DNA from: Stagonosporopsis chrysanthemi
Lineage: Eukaryota > Ascomycota > Dothideomycetes > Pleosporales > Didymellaceae
DNA length: 64,000 nucleotides
Assembly (NCBI GenBank): GCA_022560025.1
Contig: JAFISE010000027.1
Coordinates: 62,001 to 126,000 of the forward strand
Direction: 5' to 3'
Shown here piece by piece: positions 22,264-33,679 of the stretch (its first letter is position 1; the number at the start of each line of letters is the position of its first letter). Under the pieces are notes generated by a model, which ran no database searches, was not told the origin of the DNA, and worked only from the letters and a program-made list of their open reading frames with translations. Made by a program: the position numbers and the translations under genes.

Positions 22264-23989
22264 ATACTCTGCAGGTGAGAGCGCGCGTGGCTCGATCATG
22301 AGACAATCAAAGTGGTAATCCGCGTAGACGGTATTTTGCCCAGCTTACGACTTCAGGATAGACAAAATGCATTTACGTATATCACAAGTCCTGCACGGCC
22401 TCACAGGTTCTGTAAGATCACAGGACTATCCTTCGTTGCTGCCTGATACAGCGATGTGCCGAAATGATCGAGGCCGGCTGGAAGACTCGAACGGTTTGGA
22501 TTGGTAACTTCGTTCCTATCCCAGAGGGCGGGCTGTGATGACGCCGCTGTTGTAGAACACGCTTGAACTCTTTTTGCATTCTTATATTGGTCGTCAAATC
22601 ACAGTCGCGTGGACGCAGTTGTCTCGCTCTGTGGGTTTTCGAGAGCCAGCACAGATTTGCCTCCCTTGTTGCAAGGTCAGGTCTAGTGAGAGCGCATTTG
22701 GGCTTAACAGCGATGTCGGAATTGCGGAGTCGCGTTGCCGCACCAGACTTGATGATCGACGCTCTGCCGGCGATTTAAAGCGATTCTCGAAAGGATTCGA
22801 AGCCAAGCTGGATTATCTTACATTTTTGCAGTTCATGTGCATCATTAGAGAATGGAGGGGAGTGATGTTCTCGGAAGCCGCGCGTTCACTGGCGAGGCGG
22901 AGATTAAGTCCGGCGTTCCCCGCAAGCAGCGCACTCGCTACAACACATTGATACGTGGGCCCCGACTTGTCTGTGTCTTCCCCAAAGAACGAGTTCTGCG
23001 GGTACTCGGTTCAATCTATAGGAGTACCATCATAGGTGGACCGATGGAGTCCTCAAGTTCCCTGCCGTTGGTAAATTGAGTCAGGAGCGAGCCTAGACCA
23101 AGAGGCATTTCATCAAATTTGATTGTTATCTGGAAGGAGTATGGCCGCGATGTGTGCAACGTCTGCCGTTCTAAGGGAGGACTGAGTGGATTGTAGCGGA
23201 CTAGAGGGGGCCAACCGACAAGCATCTGCTTAAGCTGGGACAAGCTTTCCGCTTGTACTTCGACCAAGCTAAGCTTCGACTGTTTTCAGTGTTCACTTCT
23301 AGCTCCCTCTTTGAGACGCGTCCTCCCAATAATTTGCAGCTATTACACCACATGTCATCATCAAGCCACGAACGCTCCTCATGCACATACACAGAAGTAG
23401 TCAAGCTCGTTGGGAAATTAGCTGCGATCCAGGTATGATCCAGGCGCAGTTTGTGGTCTGACAGGGTTGACGCCAGACCAACGCGTAAGCCACGGGTACA
23501 GCCGGTTTCAGGATATAGATGTCGACTTTGTGAAACAAGAAACACTGCTAGTCAATCCAGGCCACATTTACGACATATCCGATGGATAACGGAGAATTTC
23601 GAGACACTGGTTCGCGGGAACGCATCGTCATTGTGCCTGTCAACAAGTGCCAGATTGATGACAGACCCTAGGGCCCTTGTTCAATCACGCGGCTTGTAAT
23701 CCGCTTCGGTGACGGATGTGTGTTTGCCGCGTCATGTCTTTTATCCATTGCAGCGTAGGGTTGTGCAGCTGTAAAGGCTCGAACTCTGTATAAATCAGCT
23801 TGGAGTACAGCATTGGAGTATCACCCACCAACCTTCACTTCTTCTTCAGTTCAATCCTTCAACTCTTTGCTTTGCTTTCACAGCACTGTGTGCTTTCAGT
23901 CATTTCCAACAGATTAAGTGCCTTCGTTCAGATACCACATCAGACTTTCAGTGTCCGACTTGCAATCACTCCAATTCTCAAACAGCATC
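22264..23989. other. 1.7-kb spacer, no gene seen
   Basis: Contains the RPE1 3' end and, at its right end, the promoter of the secreted His-rich protein (TATA box at 23789). The intervening short frames show no motifs. Confidence 0.5.
23789..23795 (+). promoter_or_regulatory. TATA box of the His-rich secreted protein gene
   Basis: TATAAAT about 200 bp before the ATG at 23990, followed by a CT/AC-rich leader. Strong TATA boxes are typical of highly or conditionally expressed fungal genes. Confidence 0.6.
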
Positions 23990-24703
23990 ATGGTTGCCTT
24001 TTCTCGCATCACTTTCGCTCTGGCCGTTGCTGGCTTGAGTGCTGCTCAGTCTTTCTCGTGGCCTGCGCCCACTGGTGACTTTCCTACGGGCACCTTTCCT
24101 TCAGGAGTAGCCCGTCCCACTGGCGGGTTTCCCGGCGGACCTGGCGGTAACGAGGATGGCCACGGTCACGGCCACGGTCACGGTCACGGTCACGGTGGCG
24201 ACCACAGCGGGTTTGCTCACCCGACTGGCAGCTTTGGACCGAGACCATCAGGCATTGGTACTTTTGATGCTCAGCGCGTCCATGAGAGCAGTGGTGCTCC
24301 CTTCCCAACTGGCGGCAACTTCCCAGCATTCCCCTCTGGTGCTGCTAAGCCGTCTGGCCACCACGGTCACCACGGTCATCACGGCAAGGGTGGAAAGGGC
24401 GGTAACCACTCTGGACACGCCTCTGGTGACGCTGGTCCTACATCTATCCCTTCTGCTGCTTCTGGGCTTGCACGCCGCCAGAAGCCTTCCGGCTTTGCGC
24501 CTTCAGGCCCCAAGCCGACGGGCCCAATCCCCAGCGGTGTCACACCTCCCAACGGCGCGCGTCCCTCGGGCCGCCCACATGGCCACCCACATGGCCAAAA
24601 GCCCAGCGGTACTCCTCCTCGTCCTACTGGTCGCCCTCCCTTTGGAAAGCCCTCTGGTTCTGCACCAACTGGCTTCGTTACTTCGACTGTTCGCGGTGCC
24701 TGA
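23990..24703 (+). CDS. Secreted His/Gly/Pro-rich repetitive protein
   Basis: Single exon, 237 aa, starting at the ATG that gives a clear signal peptide (MVAFSRITFALAVAGLSAAQ, cleavage after about residue 19). The mature protein has no globular domain. It begins with Pro/Thr/Gly repeats (PTGDFPTGTFPSG). It has a run of alternating Gly-His residues encoded near 24160-24200 and a HHGHHGHHG block near 24360. A third of the way from the C-terminus it becomes dominated by K/R-P-S/T-G units (KPSG, KPTG, RPSG, RPTG), repeated about ten times. A dibasic ARRQ site precedes this last region and could be cut by a Kex2-type protease. Composition suggests a cell-wall or extracellular metal-binding protein (His runs bind Zn, Cu or Ni), but no family is recognised and the function is unknown. 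Strong TATA box upstream. Confidence 0.75.
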   Translation: MVAFSRITFALAVAGLSAAQSFSWPAPTGDFPTGTFPSGVARPTGGFPGGPGGNEDGHGHGHGHGHGHGGDHSGFAHPTGSFGPRPSGIGTFDAQRVHESSGAPFPTGGNFPAFPSGAAKPSGHHGHHGHHGKGGKGGNHSGHASGDAGPTSIPSAASGLARRQKPSGFAPSGPKPTGPIPSGVTPPNGARPSGRPHGHPHGQKPSGTPPRPTGRPPFGKPSGSAPTGFVTSTVRGA

Positions 24704-25352
24704 ATCACCGTTCGGCCTTTTGGCATTGGTGACGCGATAATCGTCGACTTTAGCTGATAGAAGCGCGACGAAGAGGTTCCGTGTGTAAAGCATTGAGCTG
24801 AAGGTTCTTGTTCATCTTTTTTGGGAGTCGTTCCGCGATATACCAACTTCTACACTCCTTGATCGCGCTGGTTGCATTCGAGGTGTTCTTTGTACAATAG
24901 GAAATTCATCTTCCCTTCGCTTCATTATTGAAACCGTCCCCAGATAGTGTCTGTTGAATTGTGAATGCTATTGTTCTGGCATGTCTCGGTTTCGTAGATC
25001 AATCGCAGCAGCGACTTAGCAGTCACCTATCCTCATGCGCTTGATGCGTTCAAGACCCTGACAATACTCGAGCTGGAAATTGCTCTCTTTCACTGTTGAG
25101 CTCATGTAGGAGGACTTTGTTTATTCACGATTAGTTGTTGTCAGCGTCCGGTCTGTCGACCTGATCGGACGATGTGCTTGGCTTCTAAGAGTTTGTTTAG
25201 GCTTTGCGAATATCTGATCCAATGAATCCTCTCCATCTTCGATTTTCTCTCCCACTTGATCACGTTTCTGTGAAAGGCATATCTCAGCTTGTAATGATTA
25301 TCATTCTTGTTTGGAGTTGTGTTTTAGGACCTTGTTTAATCCATTCGTAATA
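24704..25352. other. Convergent spacer, no gene
   Basis: 3' regions of two convergent secreted-protein genes. Slightly T-rich; no gene seen. Confidence 0.55.
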
Positions 25353-26838
25353 CTAATCCTCGGTTCCGTCAAGGTTTCCAGTTGGTGCTAAGACGATGTC
25401 GTCGAGGAAGACGTAAGAGTATCTCCAGCCTTGATTCCTCGCAGAGCAAGCTAGTTGGAACTTCAGCGTGACCTCAGCCGAAGCCGGCGTGAAGGAAGCA
25501 ACGTATGTCTGGTACGCCGGGGCCTCGTCATTGAAATCGTCAATGGTCTTGCTCCAGATCGTCGCCTCATTTGCATGGACCGTCAATACACACGAAGCCT
25601 CTCCACGAACTTGACGAGGATCGTAATGGAAGACCACGTTGTACTTTCTTGTTTTGTCGAGTCTGGTAGCGACCTTTTGCGATATCGCCACGGTGGGGTT
25701 CTCTGGGTTGGCGCCAAAGATTCTACCCAACGTCAGCTCACATGTTTGGACTCCAAGCAGCGCTACACTTACATGTAGTTTTCTCCACAATATGCGGAGG
25801 GGGCGTAGGACCAGAAATAAGCCCTTGCAATAAGATCCCAAGAAGCACCGGAGGTTTCAAAACCGGGATTGGCGACCAAATTGGGAACACGGCTGGCAGT
25901 GCTGCATCTGGAAATGGTAACAACTTGAACGGCTGTTTACTGTCAGCACAACACTGTCTCTCTAAGTAACTGCAAGCGCAATTTACCATTGACATAATCG
26001 TCGAAGTTAAGGTCATTTTTGGTACCCTTAAGGTAGCATTGGGATGTGATATCGACAAATGAGGCTGCTACGCATTTGCTGTTGTCTCCACAAGATTTTG
26101 TGCACTCCTCAATGCTATCTGCGCGATGGTATTCGATGTCGCCTCCGTAAACGTCAGCACCACAGGACAGGGCGAGTGTACGTGCTCCAGCGGAGTACAA
26201 GCAGCCATTGTTCGCAGGGCATGTGAACTTCCTTGGACAAGTCTGCGCAGGATCCGGCACAGACCCTCCAGGTTTGCGTGAGGTCACAGCAATGCCAACG
26301 AAATTTTCACTAACGACGTCAGCCAACAGAGAGTCACTATCTCAAGGTGCAATCTTACTTAGTGACGGCTTTGTTGCGGACGCTTTTCAAGTAGCATTTC
26401 CTGCCCCCGGTGTAACTAGCAGCGACGCATGTTGACGACTCAGAGCAAGCATTCATACAGGCGGTCAATGTGGACGCCTAAAACTATCAGGTGAATTTTT
26501 AAGTGTACGAGTGGAAGGCTTACCCTTGCCAGTTGCAGATCGCCCCCATAGAAGTCCGTTGCACAGTTTACCTGGAGCGAAACCCTATTGGCCGTGTAAG
26601 AACACTGATCGTCCTGAGGACAAGTGGGTGATGCAGGGCAAACAGTCGATACGGCTCGAACTGCAACATCCACATCGCGTGAGATGATAGCGCTCGTGGA
26701 ACAGCTGAACGAGAGTTCAACTCCATCAAGCTCAGTGTATGAACATCCGTCGTCCTGAGGACAGGTCGGCTGTGCCGGACAGATAGTGGATACAGCTCGA
26801 AGTGCAAGCGCTGCAGCTTTAAGTACTGAAGGTGCCAT
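25353..26838 (-). CDS. Secreted PAN/Apple-like multidomain protein
   Basis: Five minus-strand exons, 26838-26524, 26477-26359, 26309-25987, 25932-25773 and 25722-25353, with consistent phases, give 428 aa. The N-terminus (MAPSVLKAAALALRAVSTIC) is a weak signal peptide. The body holds repeated Cys-rich modules. A short one (CPAQPTCPQDDGCSY) is followed by two full copies, each with CP-x4-CP...C-x-Y, then DFYGGDLQ or DVYGGDIE, then a C-x3-C...CVAAS...CYLK pattern typical of PAN/Apple folds, which bind carbohydrate or protein. The C-terminal 170 residues start with VANPGFETSGASWD and have alternating strands ending FLDDIVLAP, resembling a galactose-binding or CBM-type jelly roll. Likely an extracellular lectin-like protein acting on wall or host glycans. 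The exact family is uncertain; the exon chain is well supported by continuous Cys spacing. Confidence 0.78.
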
Positions 26839-29036
26839 TGACGTTTACCAAAAGGAGGGCAATAAGTTGAGGAAAGTCAGGCATACGATGAGACGCGACG
26901 AGAAGAAGTATTTGTGTATTCAATGAATTGTATGCCGGTACTCTAGACTGCACTCCACTTTCTTGTTGAGGATGTCATGACTGGAGCCAGTGGTTAGATG
27001 CACAGACCGGGCTCTTCGTTCAGGGAATCCACGTAAGGAAAGGATGATTATAAGGAGCAAGAAGGGAATCCTATAAAAAGCGGGTACCCTAGACTCTGGC
27101 TCTGAGCCTGGACTTGGTCCGATCAGTCACCCTTTACGGTGGAACCGCAACTCTCAAGCACCAGACGTGTTCTGGTACCTGCGGGCTGAGATCATGTCCA
27201 AAGTTAGAGGTGAGGAGAAAGTTGTAATCGTCAATGCAATCCATCGTCTATCTACGCCAGCTACGCTCATTCAAATACTGTAATCTTGTCAATAATTGTG
27301 AGAGCTAAAATTCGTTTGTCACAGGCTTACTGCATGATCACATTCAGAACGTATGGCAATCGTGAATCCATTCAGAACAGGTTTGTTGTCATCTGGGAAG
27401 GTCGACTAGTGTCTGTGGATGGAACTTTTTCTACTAGTCTTCCAAATCGGGCTCGCGACCCCGCAGTAATCTTGATCTGTTGGGGCGTCTTTGAAGGGTC
27501 TTCTGACGTAGTGATGGTAACAAACAACAGACTTCGGATGTATGTCTGCGCTAGCTGCGTTGAGATCCGCTACCAAAGAACTGTCGTGACGTGTTAATCG
27601 AGCTAGACTGTGCACAGCAATCATGATGTCTTGTAATAATATGTTTGTAAATGCTGGCAGTGAAATAGAGCTGTCGCAAGATTTTCCACTTCAATCTTCG
27701 GGCTGCTTAATCATCGACATGGTGAGATACTGGGCAGTAGCAGTCCTTCTGACGTCTGAGATTGATAATGGTCCAGCAATTGCTAACAGACATCTACCAG
27801 ACACGTCAGGTCCGTAGCTAAGGGCCTACTCTCTCTATGCGAACACGTCGCTAGAAGCTGCTCTTGGCCGTGACTGTGATCTACGGTGACTTGAACCGCA
27901 CCTGCTGTTATTGATATAGCCAAAGCTGGTTGTTACTATTGCACCGTCTCAAGCCAGGCGAAGGCGGTATCAAGGTCAGAGTACCATTAACGTCTGCCAT
28001 CGCGGAAACAATATTACACGGCTGAAATTCAAATGGGATGATAGGGCACCCTTGTAGGCACTGTGTGTGGTTGACGGGGATTTAACAAGAGATGTCACCA
28101 CCTCCCTGCAGCAAACCAGCAGAAGTTTCATGCTAATTGTATTTGCTGTTCCGGTTCAAGCACCGTTGCATTGATGACCAAGGGAGCCCTAAGGATTGTC
28201 ACGGATGGTCCGAATTTATTACGCTGCAAAGCTCAACATGGTAGAAGATCGTGCACAGGTGTGATAAAATAGCTCGCGCCCCCTGCGATAAAAGGCTTTG
28301 TCAAAGCAAACGCATATGGTCACAATCACCATCATGTGTGACTCGCGGTCCTTCAAATGCGAAACGCTAATCAAGACAGAGTATACTAATCTCGCATCTT
28401 CTTTGTCTCTTATCATTTTACCGCGCCCAATGAAATAGTACAACGTGTACTATGTAAATATGATCTGAGTTGGAATCGTGTTTGGTTCAGCAGCCCCAGG
28501 ACGAGCCCTAGACTATAACTGTGTTACATTATTATAGAAGTATAGTTCAGACACGTACAAATTCAGTGACAAGATTTTAGGTCACAGCGCTTACTGCAAC
28601 GGGATCTCGCCCAGTTTGCCGAGGCAAATATCTTGTGCGTCAGATCCTTTATTTATGACATGTTCGTGAAAGGGAATCATCCCGCAGCTCCTGTGAAGAT
28701 ACGGTAAGGACCAGCACTGGGATCGGGCCGAACACTAATGGCACGGCACATGTCCTTCACCAAACCGTAGAAGGCTGTCATAAGTCCGTGGTTCTGTCTA
28801 TCTTTGATTTGAAAAGTTCCTCAAGGTGTATACTATAGGTCGTTGCGGTAGCAATCCATGGCATTACACGTCGGTTATAAGCTTCTGTTACAAACTCTGC
28901 AAGCATGTTGACTCAGCTCACGCTTTGACCACAACAATGCTGAGAGTGATCTCGTTTTCTTTGCATAGGATTAGTTTTTCGCTGCTTCAAAATACCACCG
29001 CCTTGGTAACGAAACAGTGGTCATATTGTTCCCAAC
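26839..29036. other. 2.2-kb gene-poor, AT-richer spacer
   Basis: No conserved coding signal on either strand; the longest frames are about 100 residues with no motif. It flanks a decaying gene, so it may be relic DNA, but no repeat or transposon end is recognisable. Confidence 0.5.
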
Positions 29037-30788
29037 ATGAAGTCGTCATTTTTATTGGTCGGGCCACTTCTGGGCCTGCATGCATCGTTAGCGACAGCGT
29101 TCGGAGCGTCTACCAATTCCAACAGTGCCTGTGTATGTCGTATCCCAACACACGTCGTTACGAAAATACTTGCTGATGAGACTCGCGCAGTGCAAAGCGC
29201 TGGGGCGTGCGGGATCTGCGCGTGTTCTCTACCCAGCGATGAGCAATACCTTAATAGAACCTCATCATACTGGTCCGTCAGTGCACAGCTAAGTCCTAGC
29301 TGTATTGTGCAGCCCACCTCAACAGGTCAAGTGCGCAGAACCGTGCGAACTCTAGTAGGCGATGCTGGTTGCGAGCAAGAACAATTCGCGGTTCGTGGTG
29401 GCGGCCATACCACGTGGGCTGGCTCGAACAACATCAATGGAGGCGTGACGGTCGACCTCGGTCTCATGAACACTACTACTCTCAATATTGACAGTAAAAT
29501 TGCGTCAATACAGCCGGGGTCTCGAAGGAATCAAGTCTACTCGACCCTTGACCCCCAGGGTTTCACAGTCGCTGGAGGTCGAGCTGGCAGTGTTGGTGTG
29601 GCGGGTTTCCTGACTGGAGGCGGCAATTCATTCTACACAGCACAACAGGGTTTCGCATGTGACAACGTGCAGAATTTCGAGATTGTTCTCGCCTCTGGAT
29701 ACGTTAGCTGTCGTGAAACGAAGGAGCTTTGAGCCAACAGTTTCTCAGTGACGTGATCAATGCAAACGCCACTAATAACAGTGACTTGTTCCAGGTGCTG
29801 AAAGGCGGCTCTGGGGCTAATTTGGCATCGTTACACGATTCGATGTACAGGCGTTCGAGGCGGGTAATCTCTGGGGCGGCACGATGGTCTACCCAAAGTC
29901 TGTGAGCCGGCAGCACATCGAGGCCTATCATGCATGGACAGACAATGTCAACAACTATCCCGAGGGATCTTCCATCATTTTCTGGAGTTATCTGCCAGAC
30001 ATGGGAGATATCGTCATTCTTGCCGCCTACGAGGACACTGCAGGCAACGTAGCGCCGTCTGGGTTCGATCAAGTGATGGCAATTCCAGATGCTATTGCCT
30101 CAACAATGAGAATAGCGAGCCACAAAGAGCTCACAGACGAGCTTGAGCAGGCCGCAGGCTGTCGGTAAGAAGTCTCGTAAACCCATCCTGTTGTCTCGGG
30201 TTGCTGACCCGTATACAGAGATCTGGTTAACACTGACGTTCAAGAACGATGTTCGCGTCTACCAGAAAATTGTTGAACTCCACGAGCAGTTCGTCAACGA
30301 GTGGAAAGCTGAGAGTTCCGATCCGGATTTCATCACTCAGTGCATGTTCCAGTCAATTGCGACGAGCTTTTCGGAGCAAAGTGTCGTAAAGGGGGGCAAT
30401 GTTCTTGGTTTGGACAAGGAGACAGACAACGTTGTTATGCTTCTGTATAACATTGCTGTCAAGACGCCTGAGCTTGAAGTTTTTGCGAGAGAAAAATTGC
30501 AGGCCTCCGGACAGGCCATGAAGAAATACGCAGCAAGCTTAGACGGTCTCGTGAATTGGACATATCTAAACCATGCCGATGGCTCTCAGGTACGTCCACA
30601 GATTGTAGTGCAAGTCGCGTAACTCTGACAGTGTGGAGGATCCACTAGCAAGCTATGGCCCAGAAAACGTGGCAAAGATACGTGCCGCGGCAACAAAATA
30701 CGATCCGAGGCAGGTCTTCCAGAAGCGTGCGCCAGGAGGCTTCAAGATCTCGAAGGTGAACGAGGCTGGAAGCAAGACAGAATTGTAA
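29037..30788 (+). pseudogene. Decayed FAD-linked (BBE-like) oxidoreductase
   Basis: Clear relative of the FAD oxidases: signal peptide, RGGGHTTWAGSNN flavin loop with the covalent-FAD His, GGRAGSVGVAGFLTGGG, KYDPRQVFQ and a C-terminal PGGFKISKV. The protein can no longer be read through. Exon 1 (29037-29132) joins exon 2 at 29191 to give the family's C-C-K-A-L-G-R start. A base is then missing in the CCC at about 29232, before SDEQYLN. At 29699 the donor expected as GTACGT reads ATACGT: splicing 29699-29748 (50 nt) would give ASGDVINANAT, but without it an in-frame TGA at 29730 ends translation. A second base is missing in the TTT at about 29821 (NFGIVTRF). The junction of the intron at 30165-30218 is also out of frame. 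The last intron (30590-30638) is intact. Two lesions sit in homopolymers and might be sequencing errors; the donor change is not of that kind. Confidence 0.75.
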
Positions 30789-31849
30789 TGGGAAGAAGAA
30801 GACGGATGACGTATTGGCACTAGCGCTGACTAGTGTGAAGCTTAGCGAGATTTGGCGCTGCATCGCGCGGGCAAGAGTGGGCGCGCAGCAGGAACCTTGA
30901 CTTGACACGTTTGTATGGCCTTTCTCTATTCAAGCCGCACACAGTAGAGTTTAAACGCTGGTCAGAGTCAATGCTCATGTTAGTCAGCTGCGCATCGTCC
31001 GAGCCGCCAAAAACGATAGTCACCGAGCTGCAGCCAAGACATCGATACCACAGCAGACGTGCCAATCTTTCTTGAGCTTCGCGCTTTATGCCAGCACTCA
31101 AGAAGACAAGGCTGGTAGCCACTTTAACCATACTTTCATAGAGCACGATGAGAAGATACCTTATCACGAATCGAGCGACTATGCTGACTATGACTCGTGC
31201 ACTGGCATTGTACCCAAGACCACATGCGTAACACCATATGCTATCATGGCAGCTGCCCTAGTGACACCTGAGACATCTCTCAGACACTATTCAGGCTTCC
31301 AGGAATCATGATGACTAGTCTAGCTGCTTGTTACTCTGCGGCATGCAATACACCCCCTTTCCAGCCACCGCCTTTGCGGCATTTTCGTCTATCGTCTGCA
31401 TGCCGCAATCTCCAAATGTCGAGACGAACCGCGCCCACACGCGCACTTCAATAGCACTCCACTAATGATCCCACCCTCCAAAGTGAGATCTATCTCATCA
31501 CAGAAGCCACGAGCAAGGTGGAAAACACATGCGTTGTTCTTGTGATGATTAGCTTAGGGGGATACGGGGTCCGATGCTGCATTCAAGTGGGCTCCTGATT
31601 ATCGAAAATCGCGCATGCCATCACCCACGCCCTGATGTAGGCAAGGCGAACGATTCCGGCTTGCCCAAGGTGTTTAGTCTCGGCTTGAACTTACTGCTCC
31701 ATCGCATCCTCGTGGACATACAACTGTGGCAATGTCAAGAAGACAGTTCTTGGCAGACTGCGCCCATGATATTATGCAGCTTCGACTCTTTCGCTCTCAT
31801 CTTTCCCTTATATCGCAAAGAGTCTTGAGACGAGCAAATAAACTGATTT
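30789..31849. other. 1.06-kb spacer, no gene
   Basis: Between the FAD-oxidase relic and the Ca2+/H+ exchanger. Small frames present begin without ATG or lack motifs. Confidence 0.5.
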
Positions 31850-33615
31850 ATGGCAGAGCCAGTACTTGCTGGGAATATCAATAGCGATGGCTTCGTAGTT
31901 GCCGGCGGCCAGGACTGGATACACAGTGAGCGAAACGATAACGTTGTGGGCCCACTTCCAACAGAGGGGTACTGCATCTATGATGAAAGGCCTACGGCCA
32001 AACCTCCTGTCATCGAAAACGTAGGTCCATGGCTACCAGCGCCGTTCTGGGTTTTGCTTCTGACAATCAGCCTTAGGCACGCGACACGTCCCAAGGTCTG
32101 TACTTGTCATTTCCGACGCCTGAAGCCGATGATACGACTTCCTCTCGCACTCTCGAGAAACTTGCAGCTGCAGGAAGGTTTACAGCCAGGCATTGGAATC
32201 GCTTGATGCTGTTCTTCGTACCGCTCGGACTTTCTGCACCGTACATCGGCCTTGACAACTCGTCTATCTTCATACTGAACTGCCTTGCCACCATACCGCT
32301 GGCCGACATCTTGTGTCAGGCAACTGACAACATAGCAAGTTACATGGGCGCGACGACTGGTGCCTTGGTCAACGTTTCCATGGGCAACGTCAGCGAGTTG
32401 GTCATCTTTATGTGAGTTGTATACGAAGATCTGCACCGTTGTGAGCTAATTCGAACAGCCAAGCGCTTTTACAACAGCAATACATCATTGTACGGACTTC
32501 ACTCCTCGGATCCATCATTGTCAACATGCTCCTTGTACTTGGTCTTGCGATCTTAGCGGGTGAAGCCCGAGAACGACACCAATCGTACAACGTCTTGGCA
32601 ACCAGAGTAGCCGCCGGCTTACTATGCCTGGCAACTGTCAGCCTACTGGCTCCGGTATGACTCTCGACACCACCATCCTGACCGAACGCTAACGTTGTCT
32701 TCGCAGTCAACCTTGAGACTCACATCCGCCGGTCCCAAATCCGCGCACAAGATGGTAAACCTGAGTAGAGCAACATCAATCGTTCTCATTCTTGTCTATT
32801 TGTTGTACCTCTGGACGCAGATGAGTTCCGAAAGATTCACCTACAAGCCACTGATCCAGCTTGAAGAGCCAGAAGTGTCTGACATGCTTGATTCGGTCGA
32901 GCTAGGGCGGGCCAGTGCTCATCGTCGAACACTCTCATATCCTCGCGCTCCTCTGGCTTCACCGCCATTGCTGAGCCTGAGCGACTCGAAGAGCTACGAC
33001 TCGTTCGACAATGGCCAGGCTGGTACATCACACTGCACACCGGCTCTGTCGATGCTCAACAAAATTTCAGCAGCGATGAACGGCATGTGTACGTCAGCAT
33101 GGGTTCAGAAAACAGTCCCGGTCATCCTGCTCATCATTTCAACTGCTCTGATATCTGTTTGCAGCGGGAACCTCGTCTCTCGCGTCGATCATTTCGTCGC
33201 ACACTCACCCATCTCGAAGACAATGGTCGGACTGATCTTACTCCCCATCGTTGGCAACGCAGCCGAGCTCGTGTCCGGCATCCTATTTGCGTCGCGCAAG
33301 CAGATGGATCTTGCGTTTGCTGTGTCCATCGGCTCTGCTATACAGATTGCGCTGTTCGTTACGCCATTGGTCGTCCTCATTGCCTGGGGCATCGATCAGA
33401 ATATGAGTCTCCACTTTACTGCTTTCGAGTCTGTCGCACTGGTGGCAAGCTCGGTTTCGTTTCTCATGCTAGTGTTCGATAGTCGATGTTCGGTGCTGAA
33501 GGGCGTCTCCTTGTGCGCTGGATATGTAGTCATCGCGTAAGTTTGCAATACTAGAGTACAGCAAGAGACTAACAGAAGCAGCATTACTTCTTATTTCATA
33601 GACAACACGATATAG
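31850..33615 (+). CDS. Vacuolar Ca2+/H+ exchanger (CAX family)
   Basis: Proton-driven cation antiporter that loads Ca2+ (and often Mn2+) into the vacuole. Exons are 31850-32020, 32077-32411, 32459-32654 and 32707-33536, plus a proposed mini-exon 33582-33615, giving 521 aa. Without the last splice the protein stops at 33540 (511 aa). The two CAX repeats are visible: GNVSELVIFIQALL (first part of the ion pocket, joined across intron 2) and PIVGNAAELVSGILFA with MDLAFAVSIGSAIQIALFVTP. Both pocket glutamates are present; the second repeat has E-L where E-H is common. About eleven hydrophobic segments and an acidic/Ser-rich central loop (LEEPEVSDMLDS) fit the family. Exon 1 is chosen because it gives an ATG in phase with YLSFPTPEAD, but it carries little conservation and is the least certain part. 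It converges on the P450. Confidence 0.87.
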
Positions 33616-33679
33616 CCTTTACATAGTAAACGTTCTCCCTCCACGCAAAGTTTGTGAACTCACTCATATCTGCTCGTCC

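Noticed and set aside
29703..29740. 38-nt GTTAGC...AACAG intron in the FAD relic
   Set aside because: Too short for this genome's introns and inserts extra residues; the 50-nt intron with a mutated donor fits the protein better.
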